Translations under genes and position numbers: made by a program
Shown: positions 47,259 through 55,435 of the stretch, piece after piece
Numbering within the stretch: the stretch's first letter is position 1
Layout of the letters: each line of letters starts with the position of its first letter
IMG/VR virus record: IMGVR_UViG_3300005253_000455
Span: 1-64,000 of that record
DNA: 64,000 bases
Source: a virus
Strand: one strand, 5' to 3'
Notes under the pieces: generated by a model
What the model was told of the DNA's origin: nothing
Database searches by the model: none
The model's input: only the letters and a program-made list of their open reading frames with translations

Positions 47259-47284
47259 AACTTTTTTGAGAATTGTTCTAAGAA
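47252..47284 (+). other. Hairpin after scaffold gene
   Basis: TTCTTAGAAC (47252-47261) pairs perfectly with GTTCTAAGAA (47275-47284) around a T-rich 13-nt loop. The stem includes the TAG of the scaffold gene. No U-tract follows, so it is more likely an RNA processing or stability element that lets capsid genes be expressed more than upstream ones. Confidence 0.5.
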
Positions 47285-47316
47285 CTAACTAAAAATTTCT
47301 ATTGGAGAACGAGAAA

Positions 47317-47763
47317 ATGGCAGATAATATGATTCAACTCAAAGGTGAATTTATCCGAAAAGAATTGGCGGCTGCGGCTGGCATTTCTCCTGGACACCTT
47401 GTAGAACGTGATTCAAGTGGTGAGTTTGCTGTTCATTCAACCGCTTCGGGGCCGCATGGTAGTTGCTTCGCGGTTGAGAATGAACTGGAAGGCAGTAATC
47501 CTGATGTTGACTACACTGCGGGTGAGCGTGTTCAAGTCAACTATCAGGTGAAGGGAAATGAAGTAATGGCCATTCTTGCTGCTGTTCAGAATGTGGCAAT
47601 TGGAGCCTATCTCGAATCTGCTGGTGATGGAACCTTGCAAGCGCTCACAGCGCATGCTTCTGGTTCGGGGACAGATAGACAACCTGTTGGGGTAGCTCTT
47701 GAGGCAGTTGATCTTTCTGGCTCTGGTGCTGTTGATACGCCAATCAAGATCGAAATTGTCTAA
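47317..47763 (+). CDS. Putative capsid decoration protein
   Basis: 148 residues from ATG 47317 (an in-frame ATG at 47302 is possible). Beta-type, Gly/Ala/Ser-rich (GDGTLQALTAHASGSGTDRQ, AAAAGISPGHLVERDSSG), like DUF2190/head-stabilising proteins encoded just before the capsid gene. Placed between scaffold and major capsid genes. Would coat the outer capsid surface. Confidence 0.65.
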   Translation: MADNMIQLKGEFIRKELAAAAGISPGHLVERDSSGEFAVHSTASGPHGSCFAVENELEGSNPDVDYTAGERVQVNYQVKGNEVMAILAAVQNVAIGAYLESAGDGTLQALTAHASGSGTDRQPVGVALEAVDLSGSGAVDTPIKIEIV

Positions 47764-47831
47764 TTGATCTAACCATCTGTTTTTATATCTTCTGGGGCTG
47801 ATGAAGAACTAATCATTGGAGATAAGAAAAA

Positions 47832-48830
47832 ATGCCAGAAGAAATTGTACTAAATGCTCAGATAACGAGTGCCAAAGATTTAATGGCACAAAGTTCTACC
47901 GCGAGTATTCTCCTTGCTAATGGAATGAATGCAGAAGCATTGAGAACAAACGCTGCTCTGCGGAAAGATGAATGGGAAAGCTTCGATGAGGCTTTGATTG
48001 AAGAAGTGACCCAAAGGATGGTCGGAGTTGATGATTTGATGAGTCGTGGGCTCGTTCATAATATCCCGAATGGTATGGGTTCAACTACCATTGAATGGGA
48101 AACCGTGGATGAGACGAGAGAAGCTGAGGTCAATATGGATGGGATTGCAAGAGCGCAATCTGACCGTCTTGACTTTCAAACGTACAGCTTGCCTTTGCCC
48201 ATCATTCACAGGGATTTCTATATCAACTCTCGCGTCTTGGCTGCTTCAAGAACTCGTGGTGAGTCTCTTGATACAACCAATATGCGAATCGCTGCCCGCA
48301 AGGTTAGTGAGAAGGTTGAGCAGATTCTCTTTAATGGTATTTCCTATGAATTTGCTGGTGGGAATATCTATGGATATACCACCCATCCTCAAAGGAACAC
48401 TGTATCTCTCGGGACAAGTTGGACTGCTTCAGGTGTTGATGGTGATGATATTTTGGAGCAAGTTTTGAGCATGATCAATGCTGCTCATGGTGATCGAATG
48501 TTTGGGCCATATATCATGTATGTCCCGACTGCTTACTGGGTGAAGCTGCTTGAGGATTTCAAGACGAATTCTGATAAGTCGATCATGTCTCGTCTCATGG
48601 AAATCCCGACTTTGACGGATATCAAGGTAGCTGATTTCTTGACTGTTGACAACGTTCTTCTGATTCAAATGACGCAGGACGTTGTGGATATGGTAGTTGG
48701 GATGCAGCCTTCTACGGTTCAATGGGATACCCAAGGTGGGTTCTTGCTGAATTTCAAAGTGCTGACTATTATGATTCCGCGGATAAAAAGGACTGATGCG
48801 GGACGTAGTGGTATAGTGCATTTGAGCTAA
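47832..48830 (+). CDS. Major capsid protein (HK97 fold)
   Basis: 332 residues after TTGGAGATAAGAAAAA. LVHNIPNGMGSTTIEWETVD, SLPLPIIHRDFYINSRVL and the loop GYTTHPQRNTVSL are characteristic of encapsulin-like HK97-fold capsid proteins. No N-terminal protease delta domain is evident beyond residues 1-45. Position after scaffold and decoration genes supports it. Confidence 0.88.
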   Translation: MPEEIVLNAQITSAKDLMAQSSTASILLANGMNAEALRTNAALRKDEWESFDEALIEEVTQRMVGVDDLMSRGLVHNIPNGMGSTTIEWETVDETREAEVNMDGIARAQSDRLDFQTYSLPLPIIHRDFYINSRVLAASRTRGESLDTTNMRIAARKVSEKVEQILFNGISYEFAGGNIYGYTTHPQRNTVSLGTSWTASGVDGDDILEQVLSMINAAHGDRMFGPYIMYVPTAYWVKLLEDFKTNSDKSIMSRLMEIPTLTDIKVADFLTVDNVLLIQMTQDVVDMVVGMQPSTVQWDTQGGFLLNFKVLTIMIPRIKRTDAGRSGIVHLS

Positions 48831-48854
48831 TAATCACTAGGGAGATTAAGAGCT

Positions 48855-49322
48855 ATGCCAAAGTATCGTGTTAAGCCAAACCATAAACATTGGCACGGTG
48901 GAATCCTTTATCAAGGGAAAGTTCCTGGGAAACCAGCAGAGCATCCTGATGTATTAGACCTTGATGAAGAACGAGCTGGTAGGATTGCAAATAAGCTGGA
49001 ACTTCTTGGGGCACCTGTTCTACAAGAACTAGCTTCTGAGCAATCTAAAGTTGAAGAACCTGAGGAGAAGGCTCCAGAGACTGAATCTGAAGTTTCGGCG
49101 GTGCCTTCAGATTCGGAGCAAGCTCCGGAAGATTCAGATAAGGATTCAGAAGCACTCTCTGCGACTGAGCCTAAATCTGATAAACCGGCAGATGAGTCTT
49201 CTCCTCTTTCTGCTATTCATATTGGTAGCGGGAAATGGAATGTCATTCGAGATGGAAGATCCATCAATGATGTTCCTCTCACTGAAGAGGTTGCAAAGGC
49301 CCTAGCTGAAGGAGGTAATTAG
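48855..49322 (+). CDS. Hypothetical virion protein with acidic linker, 155 aa
   Basis: ATG 48855 after AGGGAGATTAAGAGCT. Residues 1-55 are a small beta domain (PKYRVKPNHKHWHGGILYQG), 58-118 a Glu/Ser/Asp-rich linker, 120-155 a short folded end. Between capsid and connector genes, so a capsid- or neck-associated protein is likely. Confidence 0.6.
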   Translation: MPKYRVKPNHKHWHGGILYQGKVPGKPAEHPDVLDLDEERAGRIANKLELLGAPVLQELASEQSKVEEPEEKAPETESEVSAVPSDSEQAPEDSDKDSEALSATEPKSDKPADESSPLSAIHIGSGKWNVIRDGRSINDVPLTEEVAKALAEGGN

Positions 49323-49324
49323 AG

Positions 49325-49699
49325 ATGAGTATTAGGGTTGATGAGCACGAAGTTCAGTTGATCGTCGATGTTCCTTCTGGTGAAGATATGAGTCTCTTTA
49401 TTGAAGTTGCTAGTCGCTATGTTGATAATGTTTTTGCTTCAACAACGTTAACGGCTGATCAACTTCGAGACATTGAACTCTATCTTAGTGCTCATCTTGC
49501 AACCCTGACAATTGATGGTGGCGGAGTGAGTTTGGAAAGGATAGGTTCAAGTTCCATTCAATATGCTCAGCTACAAGGCGATAAATTGTATTTGACACGC
49601 TTTGGACAACTAGCTATAATGCTTGATACAACTGGTAAGCTTGTAGCTAGTTCCAAAGAGAAAGCAAGATTCAGATCTTTTGGAGCAACGGTGTCATGA
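49325..49699 (+). CDS. Putative head-tail connector/adaptor
   Basis: 124 residues, starting 3 bases after the previous stop. LIVDVPSGEDMSLFIEVASR and a helix ELYLSAHLATLT, typical of small adaptor proteins that bind under the portal (gp6/gp15-like). The assignment relies on size, helices and position. Its 3' end contains a perfect promoter for the cassette that follows. Confidence 0.6.
   Translation: MSIRVDEHEVQLIVDVPSGEDMSLFIEVASRYVDNVFASTTLTADQLRDIELYLSAHLATLTIDGGGVSLERIGSSSIQYAQLQGDKLYLTRFGQLAIMLDTTGKLVASSKEKARFRSFGATVS
49592..49620 (+). promoter_or_regulatory. Consensus promoter P7 inside connector gene
   Basis: TTGACA at 49592-49597, 17-bp spacer, TATAAT at 49615-49620, all matching consensus, within coding sequence. 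About 120 bases upstream of the enzyme cassette that begins at 49749. No 12-bp element upstream. It could transcribe the cassette at times when the late operon is off. Confidence 0.75.
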
Positions 49700-49748
49700 T
49701 TGATGAATTTCCAATCTGAAAAAGAAAGAACAAACCTAGGGGCTATAT

Positions 49749-50363
49749 ATGGAATGGACAGTTCCAAAGATGTGGCCAGGGGCTACTTGTTATATTCTTG
49801 GAGGTGGCCCCTCAATGGCATATTTAGAGAAAGAAGATTTCGAGATAATCAAAAAGAAAAGAACTATTGTCACAAATAATGCTTACCAACTCGCTCCTTG
49901 GAGTGAAGTTCTTTTCTTTATGGACCATGATTGGTTCAAAAAACATGAAGTAAGTCTTGCTTCTTATCATGGTCTAAAAGTTACTATTGCAGTTCAGATG
50001 AAAGAGGGCAAAGGTATTAAATGGCTTAAAAGAGGATCAAAGGCTATGATCTCTCTTGACCCTTGTATTGTTAATAATGGTAATAACTCTGGACACTGTG
50101 CTGTCAATTTGGCCTACCATTTTGGTGTTAGTAAGATAATTCTTGTGGGCTTTGACATGAGAATTGTGGAAAGCAAACATAATTACCATGATAAGCATCA
50201 CCGGAAAATGAAAGATTCAATCTACCAAGATGAGTATATTCCGAATCTAGAGAGTATGAAGGAACCTCTTGAGAAGCAAAGTGTTCAGATTTTGAATGCT
50301 ACTCCTGAAAGTGCCTTGAAAGCTTTTCCATTTGTTGATCTCAAAAACACAATTAACCTTTGA
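49749..50363 (+). CDS. DUF115-like glycan enzyme
   Basis: 204 residues. CYILGGGPSMAYLEKEDFEI near residue 14 and NNSGHCAVNLAYHFGVSKII with VGFDM later are the two blocks of DUF115 (MptE-like / flagellin glycosylation-type) proteins, a Rossmann-like fold that handles nucleotide-activated sugars or pterins. First gene of the cassette and just downstream of promoter P7. Confidence 0.7.
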   Translation: MEWTVPKMWPGATCYILGGGPSMAYLEKEDFEIIKKKRTIVTNNAYQLAPWSEVLFFMDHDWFKKHEVSLASYHGLKVTIAVQMKEGKGIKWLKRGSKAMISLDPCIVNNGNNSGHCAVNLAYHFGVSKIILVGFDMRIVESKHNYHDKHHRKMKDSIYQDEYIPNLESMKEPLEKQSVQILNATPESALKAFPFVDLKNTINL

Positions 50364-50390
50364 TCAAAATTTGAACGAGTAGTTAAATCT

Positions 50391-51140
50391 ATGGCTAATC
50401 TAAAACCATCATTAATTAAATCATGCCTCTGTGGAAGATCAAATTTTATTCATTTCATTCACCAAAGTGATTCTTCCCAAATTCCAATCAGAGAATGTCT
50501 AGGTTGTGGAATTAAGCATCAACTTGTTCATTTGAATTATGAAGAATATCTGCAACAGTATATTTCCGATTATAGCCATTTTACTGGAAAAGATGGTGGT
50601 GAGTTAATATCTTCAGAACGATATTTGCATGATTTTAAATTAGCAGAGATAAGATATGAATCTTATAAACCATTTCTCCCAACCCAATCTGTTTTGCTTG
50701 ATGTTGGTTCTAGTAATGGGGCCTTTGTTGATTTTATGAACCAAACAGGAATGTGTACTGCAAGAGGTCTTGAAATTTGTGAAGAATATAATAATCGAAA
50801 AGTAACTTACTCAGGAGATTTCTTAGATGTTGAATTGCAAGATGATGCATTTGATGTGATTACAATGCATGATATTCTTGAACATTTTGTTAATCCTAGT
50901 GATGCTTTACTAAGATGTAATAGAATATTAAGAAAGGATGGTATTCTGATAATTGACTTTCCCGACTTCTTTTCCCGTTCTGGTTTTCATCATTGGAAAG
51001 TTATTGAGCATCTTTGGATGCTTCGCTTAAAAGATCTTAGATGGTTACTCAAAAATCATGGTTTCAAGATGATCAGAATTGATAAACCTATTCCTTCAAA
51101 GTTTGTTCTTATTTGTGGGTTTGGGGAGGAACATGAATAA
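50391..51140 (+). CDS. Class I SAM methyltransferase with N-terminal zinc knuckle
   Basis: 249 residues. Cys pairs CLCG and CLGCG at the start form a small zinc domain seen in sugar C-methyltransferases. LLDVGSSNGAFVDF is motif I, FDVITMHDILEHFVNPSDAL motif IV/post-IV with the D-x-L-E-H common in Methyltransf_23. Probably methylates a sugar or lipid-linked glycan. Overlaps the radical SAM gene by 8 bases. Confidence 0.8.
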   Translation: MANLKPSLIKSCLCGRSNFIHFIHQSDSSQIPIRECLGCGIKHQLVHLNYEEYLQQYISDYSHFTGKDGGELISSERYLHDFKLAEIRYESYKPFLPTQSVLLDVGSSNGAFVDFMNQTGMCTARGLEICEEYNNRKVTYSGDFLDVELQDDAFDVITMHDILEHFVNPSDALLRCNRILRKDGILIIDFPDFFSRSGFHHWKVIEHLWMLRLKDLRWLLKNHGFKMIRIDKPIPSKFVLICGFGEEHE

Positions 51141-52869
51141 AAATAGAATACTCTTTGGAGCATCTTATTCTGCAATTGAACCTCTTGGCCTCCTTCACTT
51201 AGGAGGTCTTGCTCGAGATTTAGGTTGGGAGCGATCTTATCACTTAGTTAAGGATCATAATTTTGAAGACTTTTTTGAGATTGTAAATGATTATAAACCT
51301 TTTGTGGTTGGTTTTAATGTTTACACAGGTAATCATTTACAACTGAAAGAAGCCTTTGAGCATTTAAAGAAAGATTATCCCGGGATAATGATAATTGTAG
51401 GTGGCCCACATCCTACATATTTTCCAAGAGAATCTAAAATCTTTGCAGATTATGTTGTGATGAGCGAAGGCTTTTATGCTCTTAAAGGAATATTAGAAGG
51501 TAGATTTAAATCAGCTATTTGGCCACCAAGAAAATCGGAAAGATTCCCTCATCCTGATAGAAAAACCTTCTATGATCTTTACCCTGAGCATGCAAATAGT
51601 AAAATCAAAAGCATCATAACAATGACGGGTTGCCCGTACACTTGCACTTATTGCTACAACTCTTCAAAACCTGAAGATATTGATGCACCTGAACTTTTAT
51701 CTGGAGTGACAGGCCGGCTCTTTCCTAATAACATTCGACCAGTTGAAGATGTAATCAAAGAAGGGTTAGAAATAAAAGAAAACTGGCCAACAGAAATTAT
51801 CTATTGCCAAGATGATGTTCATGGAATGGATACTAAGCATTGGCTTCCTGAATTTGTAAAGGAATGGAAGTCTAAAGTTAATCTTCCTTATCATGCTCAA
51901 ATGCGTTGGGAAATGACTAAAGGAGCAAATGGAACTCAAAGACTTGAAATGCTTAGAGAAGCCGGATGCTTCGGCTTGACTCTTGCTATTGAGTCTGCTG
52001 ATAAAGTAATAAGAAAAGAGATTCTTTCTCGTGGAATGGATCAGAGTACAATGTTCACAGGAATGAAAAAGTTAATCGACTTTGGATTCAAGGTAAGAAC
52101 TGAGCAAATTACTGGTCTGCCTTATGGAGCAACAAGTGAAATAACTCCAATGAATCTCCGAGCAGATTTAGACTTAGTTAAATTAAATGTAGATTTGAAG
52201 AAAATAACAGGTGGCCCGACAATGGCTTGGGCGTCAACCTTTGCTCCTTATCGAGGGACTAAGCTAGGAAGCTACTGTGAAAAGATGGGTCATTATTCAG
52301 GAGATAACAGTGATGTTCCTGATACATTTTTTGAAGAATCTATTTTGCGATTCCCAAGAAAATGGGTGGGTCTAGGTCTTGAACATTTCAAACACAATAA
52401 TGAACTTTGGTTAAGTGAATCTGAACTTAGTAAATATCGAAAACAGAACGCTGAATTACGGAGGATTTTCAATTTTGTATGTCTCGTTCCACGAGGGGAT
52501 GAATTGGCAGAGAATTACTTATTAACTGCTTCTGAGTTTAATTTCAATTGGCTTTCTATTTTCACAGATACTCATTTTCAAAACTTAGCAGCTTCTGGTG
52601 ACTATGAAGCTATTAAAACTCTTGATCTTTCAGAAAATTTGGAAAAACTCGGTGCTAAGAAAGATGTATCTCTCTATCTGGCTTGTTTACCGAAGGCTTC
52701 GTTGGCAGTTAGTAAAGTACAGGGATTGATTGATGAAAAATCTTTCTCAACAGCTATTCGTCATCATCTTTATGATAATGTTCTTTATAAAGATGATAAT
52801 ATGATTAATGAAATAGATTCATCCAGGGCATCAGATGGACGAAAAGACAACTTCAATATTAGTTCCTAG
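51133..52869 (+). CDS. B12-binding radical SAM protein
   Basis: 578 residues from ATG 51133 after GGGGAGGAAC. N-terminal 160 residues have the cobalamin-binding Rossmann pattern (GLLHLGGLARDLGW, VGFNVYTGN, IIVGGPHPTYF). TGCPYTCTYCYN gives the C-x3-C-x2-C that binds the [4Fe-4S] cluster, followed by a TIM-barrel (FGLTLAIESADKVIRKEILS). Such enzymes methylate unreactive carbons or rearrange substrates. Substrate unknown, probably a sugar or lipid. Confidence 0.85.
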   Translation: MNKNRILFGASYSAIEPLGLLHLGGLARDLGWERSYHLVKDHNFEDFFEIVNDYKPFVVGFNVYTGNHLQLKEAFEHLKKDYPGIMIIVGGPHPTYFPRESKIFADYVVMSEGFYALKGILEGRFKSAIWPPRKSERFPHPDRKTFYDLYPEHANSKIKSIITMTGCPYTCTYCYNSSKPEDIDAPELLSGVTGRLFPNNIRPVEDVIKEGLEIKENWPTEIIYCQDDVHGMDTKHWLPEFVKEWKSKVNLPYHAQMRWEMTKGANGTQRLEMLREAGCFGLTLAIESADKVIRKEILSRGMDQSTMFTGMKKLIDFGFKVRTEQITGLPYGATSEITPMNLRADLDLVKLNVDLKKITGGPTMAWASTFAPYRGTKLGSYCEKMGHYSGDNSDVPDTFFEESILRFPRKWVGLGLEHFKHNNELWLSESELSKYRKQNAELRRIFNFVCLVPRGDELAENYLLTASEFNFNWLSIFTDTHFQNLAASGDYEAIKTLDLSENLEKLGAKKDVSLYLACLPKASLAVSKVQGLIDEKSFSTAIRHHLYDNVLYKDDNMINEIDSSRASDGRKDNFNISS

Positions 52870-53749
52870 TGGAATTGGAGATATCTTTTGGATAATGGCA
52901 AAGATGGAATCTTTTCTCAAAGAACAAAATATTTCTAATCCCGAAATCTTTATTCAACAAGGTAATGGGGCGGATGGGATTATGAAACAAAGAGCTCTTC
53001 CTTTTATTGAGAAATTTTCCTTTGTAAAAGCTGGTGGTTATCTTATAACAGGGAATCAATTTCAAGCATTTAAGGATGGATATCTCCATGATAAAGCGAA
53101 TCTCTTTTACGATATTGCAGGATGTGATCTTTTTCTTACCTTTAATGGAAGCCTCAGAATGGGTAGGGAATTAGCTGATGTTTCTCCACAGTGGGAAACT
53201 AATTGGTATCCTGAAATGATTCGCTCAGATTATCAAATTCAGAAAGGAAAAGAATATAGTTCTAATTACGGCTCTTATGTAGTTGCTTACTTTGTTCCAC
53301 ATGGAATGTACCAAGGATGGTTAGTCCAGTTTCAAAAAGAAAAAATCTATGAATCAATGAAATCTATTGTTCGAGAAACTGGAAAGAAAATAATTCTTAT
53401 TGGAGCAACTTGGGATGATACTGAATTAAAAGATTTTTTTCTCCAAAAAGCAAAACAAGATAATCTTCAAGATTCTTTTATAAATCTAGTTGGGGAAACA
53501 AGTCTTGATGATATTCTTGCTCTCGTTGAAAATTGCAGTTTAATGTATGGGTTTCCATCTGGGGTTTCTTTCTTAGCTCCTTACTATAAAAAGCAAACTT
53601 TGATTCTTTGGAATGATTATTTCTGTGAGGATTTTCATTGGAATTGTGTTGTTCCTGAATCAAGAACTAATTGGTATCACGCACTTCAAACTTATAAACA
53701 TGATCTTAGAGTAGTTACTAAGAAACTCTTGGAGTGCTGTGATGCTTAG
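52835..53749 (+). CDS. Glycosyltransferase family 9-like protein
   Basis: 304 residues. ILVPSGIGDIFWIMAKMESF at the start is the GT9-type Gly-x-Gly-D loop; KIILIGATWDDTELKDFF and INLVGETSLDDILALVENCS with MYGFPSGVSFLAPYY form the donor domain. Overlaps the radical SAM gene by 35 bases and the next by 8. Similar in type to the gene at 40649. Confidence 0.7.
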   Translation: MDEKTTSILVPSGIGDIFWIMAKMESFLKEQNISNPEIFIQQGNGADGIMKQRALPFIEKFSFVKAGGYLITGNQFQAFKDGYLHDKANLFYDIAGCDLFLTFNGSLRMGRELADVSPQWETNWYPEMIRSDYQIQKGKEYSSNYGSYVVAYFVPHGMYQGWLVQFQKEKIYESMKSIVRETGKKIILIGATWDDTELKDFFLQKAKQDNLQDSFINLVGETSLDDILALVENCSLMYGFPSGVSFLAPYYKKQTLILWNDYFCEDFHWNCVVPESRTNWYHALQTYKHDLRVVTKKLLECCDA

Positions 53750-54437
53750 CTTTGAACATACTAATACTTTTCTTCTTTCCTGTGTGATGAAAAGTGGTGG
53801 AGATTTCAGTTGGGATCACGTTCGTAGATTGAAGATTGATCTTGATAAACACTTAACTTTACCTTTCATATTGTTTGTTCTTTCAGATCAAGCAATGCCA
53901 GAAGATTTATTGAAACAAAACTGTCAGTTAATTTTTCTAAGGCATAACTGGCCCGGCTGGTGGTCGAAAATTGAGTTATTTCGTTGCTTTGATGAATCGT
54001 TTTATTTTGATCTTGACACAGCTATTATTGACAATATTAATCATCTTGTTTCTTTTTCTCACAGGTTTTCTGCTCTACGTGGCTTCTATGGACGACCTTT
54101 CGGAAGTGGATTAATGGCTTGGAGTGGGAATTATAGATTTATCTATGAGGAATTTAAATTGGGGAATCCTCAAGTAATAATGAATTATTACAGACAAAAG
54201 AAATGGGGAGATCAAGAGTTTATTGGGGCAAGAATCAAAGAGCCACTCATTTTCCAAGATCAGTTTAAAGACGAAATAGTTTCTTATAAACTCCATGTGC
54301 AAGGGAAAGAACTTCCCAAGAAAGCTAAAATAGTTTGCTTCCATGGAAAACCAAGAATCCAAGATGTGAGTGAATCATGGTTAGAACAAAAAATATATTT
54401 AAAGCCTTTGCAGGAATCGCAGTTGCTACTCTTTTAG
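53742..54437 (+). CDS. GT-A-type glycosyltransferase
   Basis: 231 residues from ATG 53742. SFYFDLDTAIIDNINHL contains a D-x-D motif that would bind metal and nucleotide sugar; WPGWWSKIELFRC precedes it, and FGSGLMAWSGNYRFIY and WGDQEFIGAR follow, as in small GT-A transferases of phages and capsule loci. Its last 61 bases also encode, in another frame, the start of a lipoprotein. Confidence 0.7.
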   Translation: MLSFEHTNTFLLSCVMKSGGDFSWDHVRRLKIDLDKHLTLPFILFVLSDQAMPEDLLKQNCQLIFLRHNWPGWWSKIELFRCFDESFYFDLDTAIIDNINHLVSFSHRFSALRGFYGRPFGSGLMAWSGNYRFIYEEFKLGNPQVIMNYYRQKKWGDQEFIGARIKEPLIFQDQFKDEIVSYKLHVQGKELPKKAKIVCFHGKPRIQDVSESWLEQKIYLKPLQESQLLLF

Positions 54438-54514
54438 GGTGTTCACTTTCATCTTCAGATCCTAGCTTAGCAGATTTAGAAAAACAAAAAGAAGAAAGGC
54501 CTCTTTATATCTAG
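54377..54514 (+). CDS. Small lipoprotein, 45 aa, overlapping the glycosyltransferase end
   Basis: ATG 54377 in a different frame. A basic start (VRTKN), a hydrophobic segment and the lipobox T-L-L-G-C22 predict lipidation at Cys22, leaving a 24-residue mature peptide (SLSSSDPSLADLEKQKEER ...). Comparable to phage Rz1/o-spanin or superinfection-exclusion lipoproteins. The ribosome site is weak (GAGTGAATC), so expression may be coupled. Confidence 0.55.
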   Translation: MVRTKNIFKAFAGIAVATLLGCSLSSSDPSLADLEKQKEERPLYI

Positions 54515-54724
54515 ATGCACTGGGAATTTGAAGGGGCCATAGGATTAGATTCGCTCAATGAATGGGCATGGGAACATAGATGCAGAGCAATTGGTGGTAT
54601 TCCTGATTGGGCAAGAATTACAGTGAAGAAAGAAAAAGAGATGCAATTTATAGCTATGGGTTGTTTTTCTCCTGATGTTCTTCAAAAGATAAAGGAAAGA
54701 AAAAGGAAGGAGGGAAGAAAATGA
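54515..54724 (+). CDS. Hypothetical protein, 69 aa
   Basis: ATG 54515 directly abuts the lipoprotein stop. Aromatic N-terminal half (HWEFEGAIGLDSLNEWAWEH), basic C-terminus (KIKERKRKEGRK). No family recognised. Overlaps the sulfotransferase start by 4 bases. Confidence 0.55.
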   Translation: MHWEFEGAIGLDSLNEWAWEHRCRAIGGIPDWARITVKKEKEMQFIAMGCFSPDVLQKIKERKRKEGRK

Positions 54725-55380
54725 CAGTTGCCACCCCAATTCTAATTACTGGTGTCCCAAGAAGTGGGACTTCTATGGTTGCTGGTTGCTTTTCTATTTC
54801 TGGTGCTTGGACTGGAGAGACTATTGGTCCAGGTAAAGATAATACTAAGGGATTCTTTGAAAACAAAAAAATAAGGAAGCAAGTAGTTAAAAGCTATTTG
54901 AGATCAAATCCATTTGATCCTATGGGCCAAATAAACTTTCCACCTTTGAGACATTCAATAGGCCCGCAAGACCATCATCATTCTTCTTTTGTGCTTAGAC
55001 AAGTTAATGGAATCCTAGAAAATGAAGGATATAAAGAAGGTCCTTGGCTTTACAAAGATGCAAAACTTGCTCTTATGTGGACACTTTGGGCTGCAACTTA
55101 TAGAACTGCTAAATGGATTCTAGTGAGAAGGGATGAAAGAGAGATTACAGCCTCTTGCCTGAAAACTGGATTCATGAGAGTTCATAATACTGAAGAGAAT
55201 TGGATTGGGTGGATCAGAGAATATGAAAAAAGATTTGAGCCTTTAAAAGAAAGCTGCCAGGTCTATGAACTCTGGCACCATGATATAGTTGATGGAAGCT
55301 TCGAACCACTTGAGGTTGCAATTAAAAGTTGTGGCTTGAATTGGGATGAAGAGAAAATCAAGGACTTTATCATTAAATAA
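54721..55380 (+). CDS. Sulfotransferase family protein
   Basis: 219 residues. ITGVPRSGTSMVAG at 8-21 is the phosphosulfate-binding loop; WILVRRDEREITAS near 137 matches the 3'-phosphate site (R-D/N-P-x-x-x). FENKKIRK and YKDAKLAL add family resemblance. Last gene of the cassette: it could sulfate a glycan made by the preceding transferases. A different subfamily from the gene at 14427. Confidence 0.8.
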   Translation: MTVATPILITGVPRSGTSMVAGCFSISGAWTGETIGPGKDNTKGFFENKKIRKQVVKSYLRSNPFDPMGQINFPPLRHSIGPQDHHHSSFVLRQVNGILENEGYKEGPWLYKDAKLALMWTLWAATYRTAKWILVRRDEREITASCLKTGFMRVHNTEENWIGWIREYEKRFEPLKESCQVYELWHHDIVDGSFEPLEVAIKSCGLNWDEEKIKDFIIK

Positions 55381-55435
55381 ATTAATGTTTATTTTCATCA
55401 AGAGTTCTTGTGAATAAAAATAATAAGGTAGTCTA

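Noticed and set aside
55381-55435. Imperfect AT-rich hairpin after the sulfotransferase gene as cassette terminator
   Set aside because: The stem is interrupted and no U-tract follows on the transcribed strand; read-through into the next structural gene is more likely.
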